NCBI GenBank assembly: GCA_023391005.1
Contig: JAEWBS010000081.1
Span: 1 to 15,807 of the forward strand
Origin: Bacillota bacterium
Lineage (GTDB): Bacteria; Bacillota; Clostridia; Oscillospirales; Ruminococcaceae
Direction of reading: 5' to 3'
Length of the DNA: 15,807 nucleotides
The notes beneath the pieces were generated by a model. It worked only from the letters and a program-made list of their open reading frames with translations, was not told where the DNA came from and did no database searches. This document shows, piece by piece, positions 6,200-13,654 of this stretch. The translations under genes were made by a program, and so were the position numbers. The stretch's first letter is position 1. Every line of letters begins with the position of its first letter.

Positions 6200-7134
6200 T
6201 TGGCCGCACCTCCAAGAATCGCAGCAGCTTCATCAAACATCTCGGTGATGATGTCGGCGCAGCTCTGCTCCTTTTTCATCATGCCCGCAATCTGGCCGGC
6301 CATAAAGGTGCCACCCTCGAGGTCGCCCTCCTGCACGGCACGGCGCAGCGCGCCAACGCCCTTGGCCTCAAGCTCTTCAACCGTGACGCCCGTGTCGGCC
6401 TCCATCTTCATAATCTCGCGGGAGAAAGGGGTCTTCAGGCAGCGCACCGGATGGCCCAAGCGTTTGCCGGTGGCGACGGTATCGATGTCCTTAGCCTTGA
6501 GGATGCGTTCTTTATAAACGGGGTGCACATTGCACTCATAAGCGGTTAAAAAGCGGGTGCCGACCTGCACGCCGACAGCGCCGAGCATAAAGGCGGCGGC
6601 AATGCCGCGCCCGTCGCCGATACCGCCCGCGGCGATAACCGGAATTTTAACGGCGTCGCAGACCTGGGGCACAAGCGCCATCGTGGTCAGCTCGCCGATA
6701 TGCCCGCCCGACTCGCAGCCCTCGGCGATGACGGCGGCGGCGCCACTGCGCTCGGCGAGCCTTGCAAAGGCAACCGAAGCGACGACAGGCAGCACGGCAA
6801 TACCGGCTTCCTTCCACATCGGCATATATTTGGCAGGCGTTCCGGCGCCGGTGGTCACAACCTTGACCTTTTCTTCGGCGACGACCTTGGCCACCTGCTC
6901 GACAAATGGGCTCATAAGCATAATGTTGACGCCAAACGGCTTATCGGTGAGGGTTCTGGCTTTTCTAATTTGAGTTCTCAGCCACTCGGCGTCGGCGTTC
7001 ATGGCCGAAATCAGCCCCAACCCGCCCGCGTTTGAGACGGCGGCGGCCAGTTCGGCGTCGGCAATCCATGCCATGCCGCCCTGAATGATCGGGGCTTCAA
7101 TGCCAAGTAGCTCACAAAGCGGCGTTTTAATCAT
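6187..7134 (-). CDS. fabK: FMN-dependent enoyl-ACP reductase FabK
   Basis: A 315-residue FMN TIM-barrel enzyme that reduces trans-2-enoyl-ACP to acyl-ACP, the last step of each elongation round. It replaces FabI and is insensitive to triclosan in known family members. FabK signatures are the N-terminal IQGGMAWIADAELAAAVSNAGGLG, FGVNIMLMSP, GAGTP (97-101), and AEGCESGGHIGE with the probable catalytic His145, then IAAGGIGDGRG and QVGTRF for phosphate and FMN binding. The frame extends upstream to 7182 inside acpP; the ATG at 7134, 4 bases after the acpP stop, matches the family N-terminus. The ribosome-binding site there is weak, so translation may depend on acpP coupling. It lacks the cysteine cluster of the FabX-like paralogue in the same operon. 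Confidence 0.95.
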   Translation of the reverse strand: MIKTPLCELLGIEAPIIQGGMAWIADAELAAAVSNAGGLGLISAMNADAEWLRTQIRKARTLTDKPFGVNIMLMSPFVEQVAKVVAEEKVKVVTTGAGTPAKYMPMWKEAGIAVLPVVASVAFARLAERSGAAAVIAEGCESGGHIGELTTMALVPQVCDAVKIPVIAAGGIGDGRGIAAAFMLGAVGVQVGTRFLTAYECNVHPVYKERILKAKDIDTVATGKRLGHPVRCLKTPFSREIMKMEADTGVTVEELEAKGVGALRRAVQEGDLEGGTFMAGQIAGMMKKEQSCADIITEMFDEAAAILGGAAKWVK

Positions 7135-7138
7135 AATC

Positions 7139-7366
7139 TTACGCCTGCAGGGACTCGATGTAGGCAAGCAGGCTCTTGACATCGACGAGGCCCTCGTTCA
7201 TTTCGAGCTCCAGCTCAAAAACCTCTTCGAGGTTCATGACAATTTCAACAATATCGAGCGAGTCAAAGCCCAGCTCTTCAAAGGTGGTTTCCATCGTAAT
7301 TTCAGATGCGTCGATCTCCTTATACTCGGCAAGGACCTTGGCTACTTTTTCAAAATTCTCGTTCAT
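7139..7366 (-). CDS. acpP: Acyl carrier protein
   Basis: A 75-residue acidic carrier protein that holds growing acyl chains as thioesters on a phosphopantetheine arm. The attachment site is Ser36 in ELGFDSLDIVEI, the standard DSL motif. The four-helix ACP pattern and the strongly acidic second half are clear. AGGAGA lies 8 bases before the ATG. An 84-base gap separates it from fabH, the largest gap in the operon. This gap is AT-rich and could hold an extra promoter to raise ACP output, but I see no consensus -35/-10 pair there. It lies 4 bases before fabK. The holo-ACP synthase that would activate it is not in the window. Confidence 0.97.
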   Translation of the reverse strand: MNENFEKVAKVLAEYKEIDASEITMETTFEELGFDSLDIVEIVMNLEEVFELELEMNEGLVDVKSLLAYIESLQA

Positions 7367-7450
7367 GCTAATATTCTCCTTTTAAATAAAATCTTTTTAA
7401 TTTATGTTAACGCGCCGGCTTAAAAAAGCGCGATAAACAGCGGATCTTAA

Positions 7451-8413
7451 TTACTCGCAGTCCCAGCGCAGCACGGCCGAGGCGCTGGTCAGCCCCGCGC
7501 CAAAGGCGCACATAGCCAGCAAATCGCCCTTTTGGAGCTTCTTTTCCTCGTTAAGCTCGTCGAGCAACAGCGGAATGCAGGCGGCGGAGGTGTTGCCATA
7601 CCGCTCGATGTTGATGCAAAAACGCTCGGGCGGGATAGCCAGCTTCGACTTGGCAAAGTCGATAATGCGCAAATTCGCCTGATGCGGCAGCACCCATGTA
7701 ATTTCCGATTCCTGAAGCCCCGCGTCGGCAATTGTGTTGCGCAGCCCATTGCACATGGCGTTGACCGCAAATTTAAACACGCCCTGCCCGTTCATAAAAA
7801 CATACGGCTCAGAATCGTCGGGGATACGGTCGGGCAGGTTGCCCTTAACGTTGGGGACGTTGAGTACCTCGGCGTCGCCCTTGGTGGTCAAAGACAGCGA
7901 GCGCAGCCCGTCGCCCTCGCCCAACACCACCGCGCCCGCGCCGTCGCCAAACAGCACGCAGGTCGAGCGGTCACGCCAGTCGAGCAGGCGGCTCATCGCC
8001 TCAGCCGCAACGACCAGTACATGCCGCGCCTTTTTCCGGGCAAAATAGCCGTCAGCCACATCCAGCGCATATAAAAAGCCCGAGCAGGCGGCATTGACGT
8101 CAAAGGCAGGGCAGTCGGCCCCGATTCGGCTTTGCACAAGGCACGAAAGCGAAGGGGTGATATAGTCGCCGCTGATGGTCGCGCAGAGAATCAGGTCGAT
8201 GTCGGCGGCGGTCAAATTCGCGCGGGTAAGTGCCTTTTCGGCGGCAGCCACCGCAATATCGGCCAGCGACTCCTCCATGCAGATATGCCGCTGCCGGATG
8301 CCGGTTCGGGTGTAGATCCACTCATCGGTCGTGTCCACAAAGCGGCACAGTTCGTCGTTTGTTAGAATACGTTTGGGCACAGCCCGGCCCGTTGAGAGAA
8401 TTGAAAAGCTCAT
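7451..8413 (-). CDS. fabH: 3-oxoacyl-ACP synthase III FabH
   Basis: A 320-residue initiating condensing enzyme that joins an acyl-CoA primer to malonyl-ACP. The catalytic triad is complete: Cys110 in NAACSGFLYAL, His244 in LPHQANLRII and Asn274 in RYGNTSAACIP. The N-terminal TDEWIYTRTGIRQRHI region, which contacts CoA, is typical. The sequence does not show whether straight (acetyl) or branched primers are preferred. The ATG has AAAGGAG about 9 bases upstream and lies 6 bases after the regulator's stop codon, so it is co-transcribed with it. It is the first enzyme gene of the operon, matching the marR/fabT-fabH-acpP-fabK-fabD-fabG-fabF order known from streptococci and lactococci. Confidence 0.97.
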   Translation of the reverse strand: MSFSILSTGRAVPKRILTNDELCRFVDTTDEWIYTRTGIRQRHICMEESLADIAVAAAEKALTRANLTAADIDLILCATISGDYITPSLSCLVQSRIGADCPAFDVNAACSGFLYALDVADGYFARKKARHVLVVAAEAMSRLLDWRDRSTCVLFGDGAGAVVLGEGDGLRSLSLTTKGDAEVLNVPNVKGNLPDRIPDDSEPYVFMNGQGVFKFAVNAMCNGLRNTIADAGLQESEITWVLPHQANLRIIDFAKSKLAIPPERFCINIERYGNTSAACIPLLLDELNEEKKLQKGDLLAMCAFGAGLTSASAVLRWDCE

Positions 8414-8419
8414 AAAAGC

Positions 8420-8920
8420 TTACTCCTTTGTTGCAAGATCGTTCTGAGGGTCCAACCCCGCCAGCTCATCAATGAACTGTTTTTCGAAAAACGCGTTTAG
8501 GCGGATCATCCCTTTGAGCAGATGCGCCTTTTCGTCGTCGCTCAAATCCTTTGCCACCGCGCGCACCATATTTTCATGAAAGCGCATAAAAACGGCGTAG
8601 GTTTTATGGCCTAACCGTGTCAGGTGGATGTAGACCACCCGCCCGTCCTCGGTGGAACGGCGGCGCTCAACGCAGCCCTTTTGCACCAGCCGGTTGACCG
8701 CCGCGGTTACCGATGGCTGCGTGATGCGCAGGTCGGCGGCGATCTCCTTAACGGTGCGACCGCGGCCTTTAGTTTTGCCGATCGTTTCTAATAGATGCAT
8801 CTCGCTTGAAGAAACGTTGGGCGTACCGGCGCGTTTAATAAATTCATCTTCAATTTTCAATATGGAGCGATAGGCCGTGACCAGCGTTTCGTTGAGCTTT
8901 AACATGAACTCATCGGTCAA
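8420..8920 (-). CDS. MarR-family regulator of the fab operon (FabT-like)
   Basis: A 166-residue winged-helix repressor-type protein. The helix-turn-helix lies around residues 56-80 (TVKEIAADLRITQPSVTAAVNRLVQKG) and the wing at about 83-100 (VERRRSTEDGRVVYIHLT). Helical dimerisation segments lie on both sides. The start is a TTG at 8920: GGAGG lies 8 bases upstream, while the next ATG (8905) is too far from it. As the first gene of the fab operon it occupies the position of FabT, which in streptococci and lactococci represses fab genes with acyl-ACP as co-repressor. The palindrome over the -10 box of its own promoter suggests autoregulation. That operator does not look like the published FabT site as I recall it, so the name FabT is only positional; I leave the symbol blank. 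Confidence 0.9.
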   Translation of the reverse strand: MTDEFMLKLNETLVTAYRSILKIEDEFIKRAGTPNVSSSEMHLLETIGKTKGRGRTVKEIAADLRITQPSVTAAVNRLVQKGCVERRRSTEDGRVVYIHLTRLGHKTYAVFMRFHENMVRAVAKDLSDDEKAHLLKGMIRLNAFFEKQFIDELAGLDPQNDLATKE

Positions 8921-8939
8921 AATACCGTCCTCCGTAATT

Positions 8940-8987
8940 TAATTAGATTGTCTATCTAATTATAGTAACACACGTTACTTCTGTCAA
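8940..8987 (-). promoter_or_regulatory. fab operon promoter with overlapping MarR-type operators
   Basis: Reading leftward, TTGACA (complement of 8982-8987), 17 bases, then TATAAT (complement of 8959-8964): a perfect sigma-70/sigma-A consensus. A palindrome with 9-base arms, TAATTAGAT (8940-8948) and ATCTAATTA (8954-8962), covers the start point and most of the -10 box. A second palindrome, AGTAAC-ACAC-GTTACT (8964-8979), fills the spacer. Their position would block RNA polymerase when bound. The MarR protein encoded immediately downstream is the likely ligand; this is inference from location and from the TTAGAT/ATCTAA type of site common for the family. Confidence 0.9.
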
Positions 8988-9072
8988 GAACTGCTATTGA
9001 TTTTATAGATTATTCATAATTAAATATCTCAAGGCGCTCGGATAAAACGGGGAGCCTTCCGCATAAATAAGC

Positions 9073-9101
9073 AAAAGCCCCTGTGACCAACAGGGGCTTT
9101 T
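9073..9101 (-). terminator. Intrinsic terminator after the BI-1 family gene
   Basis: A perfect 12-bp stem, 9073-9084 with 9090-9101, with a five-base loop. It lies about 17 bases past the stop codon of the gene at 9119-9868. The stem ends in four T on either strand, so it may work in both directions. It also shields the fab promoter from read-through. Confidence 0.85.
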
Positions 9102-9118
9102 ATACAGATGGTTGCTTT

Positions 9119-9868
9119 TTACCTTCTCCGCTTACCCAGTAGCCGCAGCAGCTTGAGGAAGAGGTTGATGAAGTCCAGATAAAGGGTGAGCGCGCCAAAG
9201 ATGGCCAGCTTGCGTACCTGCTGGCTATCCTCATCGTAGCCCTGAGCGATGGTCTGGATGTAGATGCCCTTAACCTTCTGGGTATCGTAAGCGATCAGGA
9301 CGATGAAGATGACGATACCAATGGCGGTGATGGCCAAATCCATGACACTGTTGCCTATAAACATATTGACCAGACTGCCAATGATGATGCCGAACAGACC
9401 GAATATGGCCAGCGTCCCCACACGCGTCAGATCCCGCTTGGTAACGAATCCGTACACCGACAAAGCCACAAAAATCAAGGCGGTCAGGCCAAAGACATAC
9501 AGGATGCTGATCATCTCAAACAGAATGGTGAACACGGTGAAGGTAACACCGGTGAGCGCTGCGTAAACCATAAACAGCACCGTGGCGGTCCCCGCGCTGA
9601 TCCGGTTGATGGCCGCGCCCATGGCGATAACAACCCCCACCTGCGCGAACATAATAGCGTACATTATGGTCGTGCTGGAAATTAAGGTGTAAAAGATGGA
9701 GGGCACCGCCAAGCACAGAAAACAGCTCACAAAGGTGGTAAAAAGGCCCAGACACATCCAACCCATAACCTTGGCCAGATAAAGCGCGACCCGCTGATCC
9801 TGAGGCACTCTGGCGTATTCCATGGTTTCCTGCTCGTACATGGTCGGCTTTTCATCGTATTCATACAT
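9119..9868 (-). CDS. Bax inhibitor-1/YccA family membrane protein
   Basis: A 249-residue multi-pass membrane protein of the BI-1 (TMBIM) family, whose studied bacterial member, Bacillus subtilis YetJ, is a pH-sensitive calcium leak channel. A hydrophilic, acidic, tyrosine-rich N-terminus (residues 1-26) is followed by about seven hydrophobic segments between residues 33 and 243. The family-type aspartates are seen at Asp195 (LIAYDTQ) and Asp232 (LYLDFINLF), and the C-terminus is basic (KRRR). The ATG has AAAGGAGA 9 bases upstream. It is a single-gene unit with its own promoter (TTGTTC, 17 bases, TAATAT on the minus strand) and terminator. The physiological role in this organism is not predictable from context. 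Confidence 0.93.
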   Translation of the reverse strand: MYEYDEKPTMYEQETMEYARVPQDQRVALYLAKVMGWMCLGLFTTFVSCFLCLAVPSIFYTLISSTTIMYAIMFAQVGVVIAMGAAINRISAGTATVLFMVYAALTGVTFTVFTILFEMISILYVFGLTALIFVALSVYGFVTKRDLTRVGTLAIFGLFGIIIGSLVNMFIGNSVMDLAITAIGIVIFIVLIAYDTQKVKGIYIQTIAQGYDEDSQQVRKLAIFGALTLYLDFINLFLKLLRLLGKRRR

Positions 9869-9901
9869 AACACATGGTCTCCTTTGGCAATTTGTTAACT
9901 T

Positions 9902-9930
9902 ATATTACCATAAAGACATCCAAAGAACAA
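9902..9930 (-). promoter_or_regulatory. Probable promoter of the BI-1 family gene
   Basis: On the minus strand, TTGTTC (complement of 9925-9930), 17 bases, TAATAT (complement of 9902-9907), about 35 bases before the start codon. One -35 mismatch pair and one swapped -10 base from consensus make it plausible but not certain. Confidence 0.6.
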
Positions 9931-9974
9931 CTGTTTGACAAAGATAGTATGTTGATTTCGTTTTCCGATAATGG

Positions 9975-10004
9975 GTTGTCATGACAACATAAAAGGTGTA
10001 TAAT
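9975..10004 (+). promoter_or_regulatory. Rightward promoter with a 14-bp palindrome over the -35 box
   Basis: TTGTCA (9976-9981), 17 bases, TATAAT (9999-10004), a near-consensus promoter pointing at the gene starting at 10159 or 10189. The -35 box is half of the perfect palindrome GTTGTCATGACAAC (9975-9988), a likely repressor-binding site. Transcription would begin near 10011, leaving a leader of roughly 150 bases. Confidence 0.75.
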
Positions 10005-10024
10005 CGACTAAATACTGATATTTT

Positions 10025-10143
10025 GCTAACAAACTGAGCGCGTTGCAGCGGGGTTCCATACCGACGGCGGCTTTGCGGCCGGTGCACCGACTGCTTGATT
10101 CCGGCAGGACAGCCACCGCACGCCGATTTATTCAGTTTTTAGC
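10025..10143 (+). promoter_or_regulatory. Long leader closed by a 12-bp stem (possible structured RNA)
   Basis: The leader between the promoter and the coding start folds on itself: 10025-10037 pairs with 10132-10143, 12 pairs with one bulged C at 10030. Inside is GC-rich sequence with a 10-bp palindrome CGGTGCACCG (10080-10089). The closing stem ends 15 bases before the first ATG. I could not match it to c-di-GMP, T-box, cobalamin or other riboswitch consensus sequences that I know. Chance pairing cannot be excluded. Confidence 0.4.
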
Positions 10144-10158
10144 GAAAAACCAGTAAAA

Positions 10159-10716
10159 ATGCCAGATAAAAAGGTAAGGCGCGTTAAAATGGATTTACGG
10201 CGGGAAAGAAAACGGAGCAATCGGATGCTTGGCGTCCTTCTTATTGTCACCGCGCTTTGCGCGGGCGCTATATTTATGATCTTGCACTGGTACGTTGCGC
10301 CGGTCGGCGCTTTTAAAACCGATTTTTCGTCGGCAATTGATCTGGACACCCGGGCAGTCGACGCCACAGTCGGATTGTTTTCTGAAAAAGAGGCCAATCC
10401 ATCCGACCAGTTCTCATACGAGATTAAACGGGAGCTGGTCTTTTCCGTTGCCTCGGAACCGGCGACATTGCTGTTGAAAAATCCGCGGCAAAATCAATAT
10501 TTAATGACGCTGGAGCTCGTGCTCGAAGAATCTGGCGAGGTTGTTTTGCGCACCGGCGCGCTGCTGCCCGGGCAGATGATAAAAAAGGCCGCGCTGGATG
10601 AAAAGCTTGTCCCGGGGGATTATAAAGCTACAGCCAACATTTGCGCGGTGGATGCCGAAAGCGGCGCGTTGGCCGGTGTGCTGACGCAGCCTGTCACGAT
10701 CGTTGTCAAAGCCTGA
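10159..10716 (+). CDS. Membrane-anchored exported protein of unknown function
   Basis: A protein of 185 residues (175 if the ATG at 10189 is used). A strongly basic N-terminus (RRERKRSNR) precedes one hydrophobic segment at about residues 23-45, with no clear cleavage site, so it is probably a signal anchor with the rest outside. The exterior part is beta-rich, with TLELVLEESGEVVLRTGALLPGQ and LVPGDYKATANICAV resembling the strand-turn-strand pattern of immunoglobulin-like domains. No ribosome-binding site precedes 10159; an AAGG-TAAGG stretch (10171-10179) is 9 bases before the 10189 ATG, which I slightly prefer. It has its own palindrome-covered promoter and a long leader. pncB follows 79 bases later, but shared transcription is unproven. 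Confidence 0.75.
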   Translation: MPDKKVRRVKMDLRRERKRSNRMLGVLLIVTALCAGAIFMILHWYVAPVGAFKTDFSSAIDLDTRAVDATVGLFSEKEANPSDQFSYEIKRELVFSVASEPATLLLKNPRQNQYLMTLELVLEESGEVVLRTGALLPGQMIKKAALDEKLVPGDYKATANICAVDAESGALAGVLTQPVTIVVKA

Positions 10717-10795
10717 CGCGCGCTGTTTTGGATTTGGCGCGGCGGGATTATTCTACATAAAAATATAAAATCGTTGAAATGAGGACGCACCTGCG

Positions 10796-12271
10796 ATGAT
10801 AGACATTAAAAACGAGCGTAATCTGACGATGCTGACCGATTTTTACGAGCTGACGATGGCGAACGGCTATCTGCTCAAGAACATGCAGGATACCGAGGTC
10901 GTATTCGACATGTTTTTTCGCAGAATTCCCGACGGCGGCGGCTACGCAATAGCGGCGGGGCTCGAGCAGCTGATGCAGTATATCGACAATTTGCAGTTTT
11001 CTGAGGCGGATATTGCGTTTTTGCGCAGCAAGAACACCTTCTCCGAAGCGTTTTTAGAGTACCTCAAGGATTTTAAATTTGAATGCGACCTGTGGGCGAT
11101 CAAAGAGGGCACCCCGATCTTCCCGGGCGAGCCGCTCGTGGTGGTCAAGGGTCCGGCCATTCAGGCGCAGTTGATCGAGACGATGATGCTGTTGACCATC
11201 AATTTTCAGTCACTGATCGCCACCAAATCCACCCGTATGAACCGCGTGGCGCAGGGCAGGGCGATCATGGAGTTTGGTTCGCGTCGCGCACAGAGCTACG
11301 ACGCGGCCATGTTGGGCGCGCGAGCGGCCTATATCGGCGGGTGCACCTCGACGGCCTGTGTCATCGCCGAGCAATATTACAACATCCCCGCCGTCGGCAC
11401 GATGGCGCACAGCTGGGTACAGCTCTTCCCCGATGAATATTCCGCATTTCAGGCCTATGCAGAAATCTACCCCGACAACTGCACGCTGTTGATCGACACT
11501 TACGACGTGTTGCATTCCGGTGTGCCCAACGCCATCCGCGTCTTTAACGAGGTGCTGCTGCCGTTGGGACAACGCCCCAAGGGTGTCAGAATCGATTCGG
11601 GCGACATCGCATACCTCTCTAAAAAGGTGCGCGCCCTGCTCGACGCGGCGGGCTTTGAAGACTGTAAGATTGTCGCCTCGAACTCGCTCGATGAATATAT
11701 CATTCGCGACCTGATTTTGCAGGGGGCCAAGGTCGATCTGTTCGGCGTAGGCGAAAATCTGATCACTGGACGTTCCGAGCCGGTGTTCGGCGGCGTCTAT
11801 AAGCTGGTCGCCGTGCAGGAGGGAGACAAGCTCGCCCCCCGCATCAAGATCAGCGAGAGCCCCGAAAAGGTAACCACCCCGGGCTTTAAGAAGCTTTACC
11901 GCCTCTATGACCGCAAGAGCGGCAAGGCGTCGGCCGATTATATTACGCTGTTTGAAGAGGAGATCGACGACACCAAGCCTCTCACCATCTTTGATCCCAA
12001 TGCGATCTGGAAAAAGAAAACCCTCGAGGATTTTGAAGCGGTCAGCCTGCTCGAGCCGATCTACGAAAAGGGCAAGCGGCTGTACCAATCCCCGCCCTTA
12101 AAGGATATACAGCAGTTTTGTAAAACCGAGCTTGGCCGGATGTGGGACGAGATTAAGCGCTTTGAATACCCCCACCGCTATTATGTCGATCTGTCGGAAA
12201 GCCTGTGGACCTTAAAAACCATTATGCTAAACGACTTTGAGCGTAAAATGCGGGCGCTGACCCATAAATAA
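10796..12271 (+). CDS. pncB: Nicotinate phosphoribosyltransferase
   Basis: A 491-residue cytosolic enzyme joining nicotinate to PRPP, with ATP hydrolysis, to form nicotinate mononucleotide, the first step of NAD salvage. Family landmarks are LTDFYELTMANGY (13-25), FDMFFRRIPDGGGYAIAAGLEQ (37-58), EFGSRRAQ (159-166), GTMAHSWVQ with the phosphorylatable His205, LLIDTYD, GVRIDSGD and FGVGENLITG. The length fits the longer Gram-positive type of the family. The start at 10796 follows GAGGACG with a rather long 11-base spacer, and there is no better in-frame alternative because the conserved N-terminus starts there. No other NAD genes are nearby. Codon use and GC content resemble the fab operon, so it is core genome. 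Confidence 0.96.
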   Translation: MIDIKNERNLTMLTDFYELTMANGYLLKNMQDTEVVFDMFFRRIPDGGGYAIAAGLEQLMQYIDNLQFSEADIAFLRSKNTFSEAFLEYLKDFKFECDLWAIKEGTPIFPGEPLVVVKGPAIQAQLIETMMLLTINFQSLIATKSTRMNRVAQGRAIMEFGSRRAQSYDAAMLGARAAYIGGCTSTACVIAEQYYNIPAVGTMAHSWVQLFPDEYSAFQAYAEIYPDNCTLLIDTYDVLHSGVPNAIRVFNEVLLPLGQRPKGVRIDSGDIAYLSKKVRALLDAAGFEDCKIVASNSLDEYIIRDLILQGAKVDLFGVGENLITGRSEPVFGGVYKLVAVQEGDKLAPRIKISESPEKVTTPGFKKLYRLYDRKSGKASADYITLFEEEIDDTKPLTIFDPNAIWKKKTLEDFEAVSLLEPIYEKGKRLYQSPPLKDIQQFCKTELGRMWDEIKRFEYPHRYYVDLSESLWTLKTIMLNDFERKMRALTHK

Positions 12272-12331
12272 TAAAGGGCCGCCCTATCGGAACGGCGCCT
12301 AAAAGGCCGAATTCTATTTTTAAATTATACC

Positions 12332-12378
12332 GCAAAGCGGGTCGCCGCCTGTATTAGACGGGTGGCGGTCCGCTTTGC
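12332..12378 (+). terminator. Long hairpin between convergent genes, probable terminator
   Basis: 12332-12352 pairs with 12358-12378 along 21 pairs, including several G-T pairs, with a five-base loop. It lies 60 bases after pncB and 84 bases after the convergent hydrolase gene. The T-run after it is short (TTTATAG), so termination strength is uncertain. The rest of 12272-12461 shows nothing recognisable. Confidence 0.55.
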
Positions 12379-12461
12379 TTTATAGCAATGCGACGGCATC
12401 GGTCGTCAGACGGCCGTGTCATATCATTTTATCGCTGGTATGCTATTGAGGCGTACCGGTG

Positions 12462-13277
12462 TTACGCTTCAATGAATTCAATCAGAGCTTGATTGAATCT
12501 TTCCATCTGATCATAGAAGAGAAAATGTCCGCAAGCTTCTAGCGGAATCAGCGTGGCGTTGGGAATACGCTGTGCTTGTGCCTGCGCCAGTGGGAACAGG
12601 CACACCTTGTCTTCATAGCCGTGCAGAATCAATGTTGGGGCTGAGATCTGGCTCAAATCCTCAAAAAGCTGCTCCTCGCCCAGCCAGTCGTTGGCGATGG
12701 CCGACATGGCCCAGCTTGCCGACTCCAACCCCAAATCGAAGACCCATTCCGAGATATTGGGCGTCACATAGTTGTGGAAGATTTGATCGCCGAATTTCCG
12801 CAGCACCTCGGGCCGGTTTTGGCTTATTTCCTGTATCATCTCCCAGACGGTCTGTACCGGCAGTCCGTAGGGGAAGTAGGGGCGCTGAATCAGGCTGGGG
12901 GCCGCCGCCGCACACAGCGCCAATCGGGCTACGCCGTAGCCCTCGTACCTTGACATATAGCGCACCGCAATGGCGCCGCCGGTCGAGTGGCCGCACAGCA
13001 TGATCTGCTCAAGCCCGAGCGCGTCAATGACGGCGCGCACATCGTCGGACATACGGTTGTAGCTATAGCCACCCCAAGGCTTGGACGACTGCCCAAAGCC
13101 GCGTAGGTCGATGCCAACGCAGCGATAGCCCCTTTGTGGCAGCACATTGTATTGATATTCAAACAAGCGGTGGCTGCCCGGCCAGCCATGAATAAAAAGG
13201 ATGGCTTTTTCGCCCGAGGGGTTGATGTCCTCAACATAGATATGTACATCAGGTTCGGTTGTTATATAATAACCCAT
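12462..13277 (-). CDS. Alpha/beta hydrolase
   Basis: A 271-residue alpha/beta-fold hydrolase. Oxyanion-hole motif HGWPG is at residues 30-34, the nucleophile elbow GHSTGG with Ser98 at 96-101, and the remaining triad is likely Asp223 (LHGYEDK) and His251 (EACGHFLF). A helical cap lies at about 130-205. The GHSTGG elbow and the size resemble non-haem haloperoxidase-like or small esterase families; the substrate cannot be told. There is no signal peptide. The open frame extends to 13340, but I choose the ATG at 13277 because a GGGG-containing site lies 8 bases upstream and the extra 21 residues are not family-like. It is monocistronic and convergent with pncB. Confidence 0.92.
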   Translation of the reverse strand: MGYYITTEPDVHIYVEDINPSGEKAILFIHGWPGSHRLFEYQYNVLPQRGYRCVGIDLRGFGQSSKPWGGYSYNRMSDDVRAVIDALGLEQIMLCGHSTGGAIAVRYMSRYEGYGVARLALCAAAAPSLIQRPYFPYGLPVQTVWEMIQEISQNRPEVLRKFGDQIFHNYVTPNISEWVFDLGLESASWAMSAIANDWLGEEQLFEDLSQISAPTLILHGYEDKVCLFPLAQAQAQRIPNATLIPLEACGHFLFYDQMERFNQALIEFIEA

Positions 13278-13654
13278 AATCAAGACCCCACTTGCTTTAT
13301 TGAATATAATTTGATTGCTTAAAATCTTCTGTAGGAGCAAAACAGGCCGCGAAGCTCTAATATTCCATTGATATACATACGTTCGGGCGCTTTATAAAAT
13401 ACCGGCTTTGGAAAAGATGCACTGGAGAAGATCCGACATTTAATGTGCGGAAAAAGCGGCTTAAAAGCTTAAATTAAGGGCTACTCTTTTTTAAAAAAAT
13501 ATGGTAAGATTCTCGGTAGTATATTTTATAAATAAATTTATTTTTCATGGAAAAATTTCAGGCAAAATCCGCACCTTACTAGAGGAAACATCAAGGCCAT
13601 ATCAGACGATGGGGCTTGTGTTGGAATATTGCGCTTTAAATAGGAGGATTTCAG
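13278..13654. other. Intergenic region between divergent genes
   Basis: 377 bases between the alpha/beta hydrolase and the surface-protein gene. It is AT-rich, notably at 13485-13555, and must carry both promoters, but I see no consensus pair in either direction. AGGAGG at 13642-13647 is the ribosome-binding site of the rightward gene. The short frame starting at 13501 lacks a ribosome-binding site and overlaps the real gene. Confidence 0.6.

Noticed and set aside
7367..7450. Internal promoter or terminator between fabH and acpP
   Set aside because: Only a 5-bp stem and AT-rich sequence are seen, with no good -35/-10 pair.
10025..10143. Known riboswitch (c-di-GMP, T-box, cobalamin, NAD)
   Set aside because: Short stretches look suggestive, but I could not match any consensus core, so it is listed only as a possible structured leader.
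11210..12088. 292-codon minus-strand frame opposite pncB
   Set aside because: Antisense shadow of nicotinate phosphoribosyltransferase; no recognisable domain and no ribosome-binding site.
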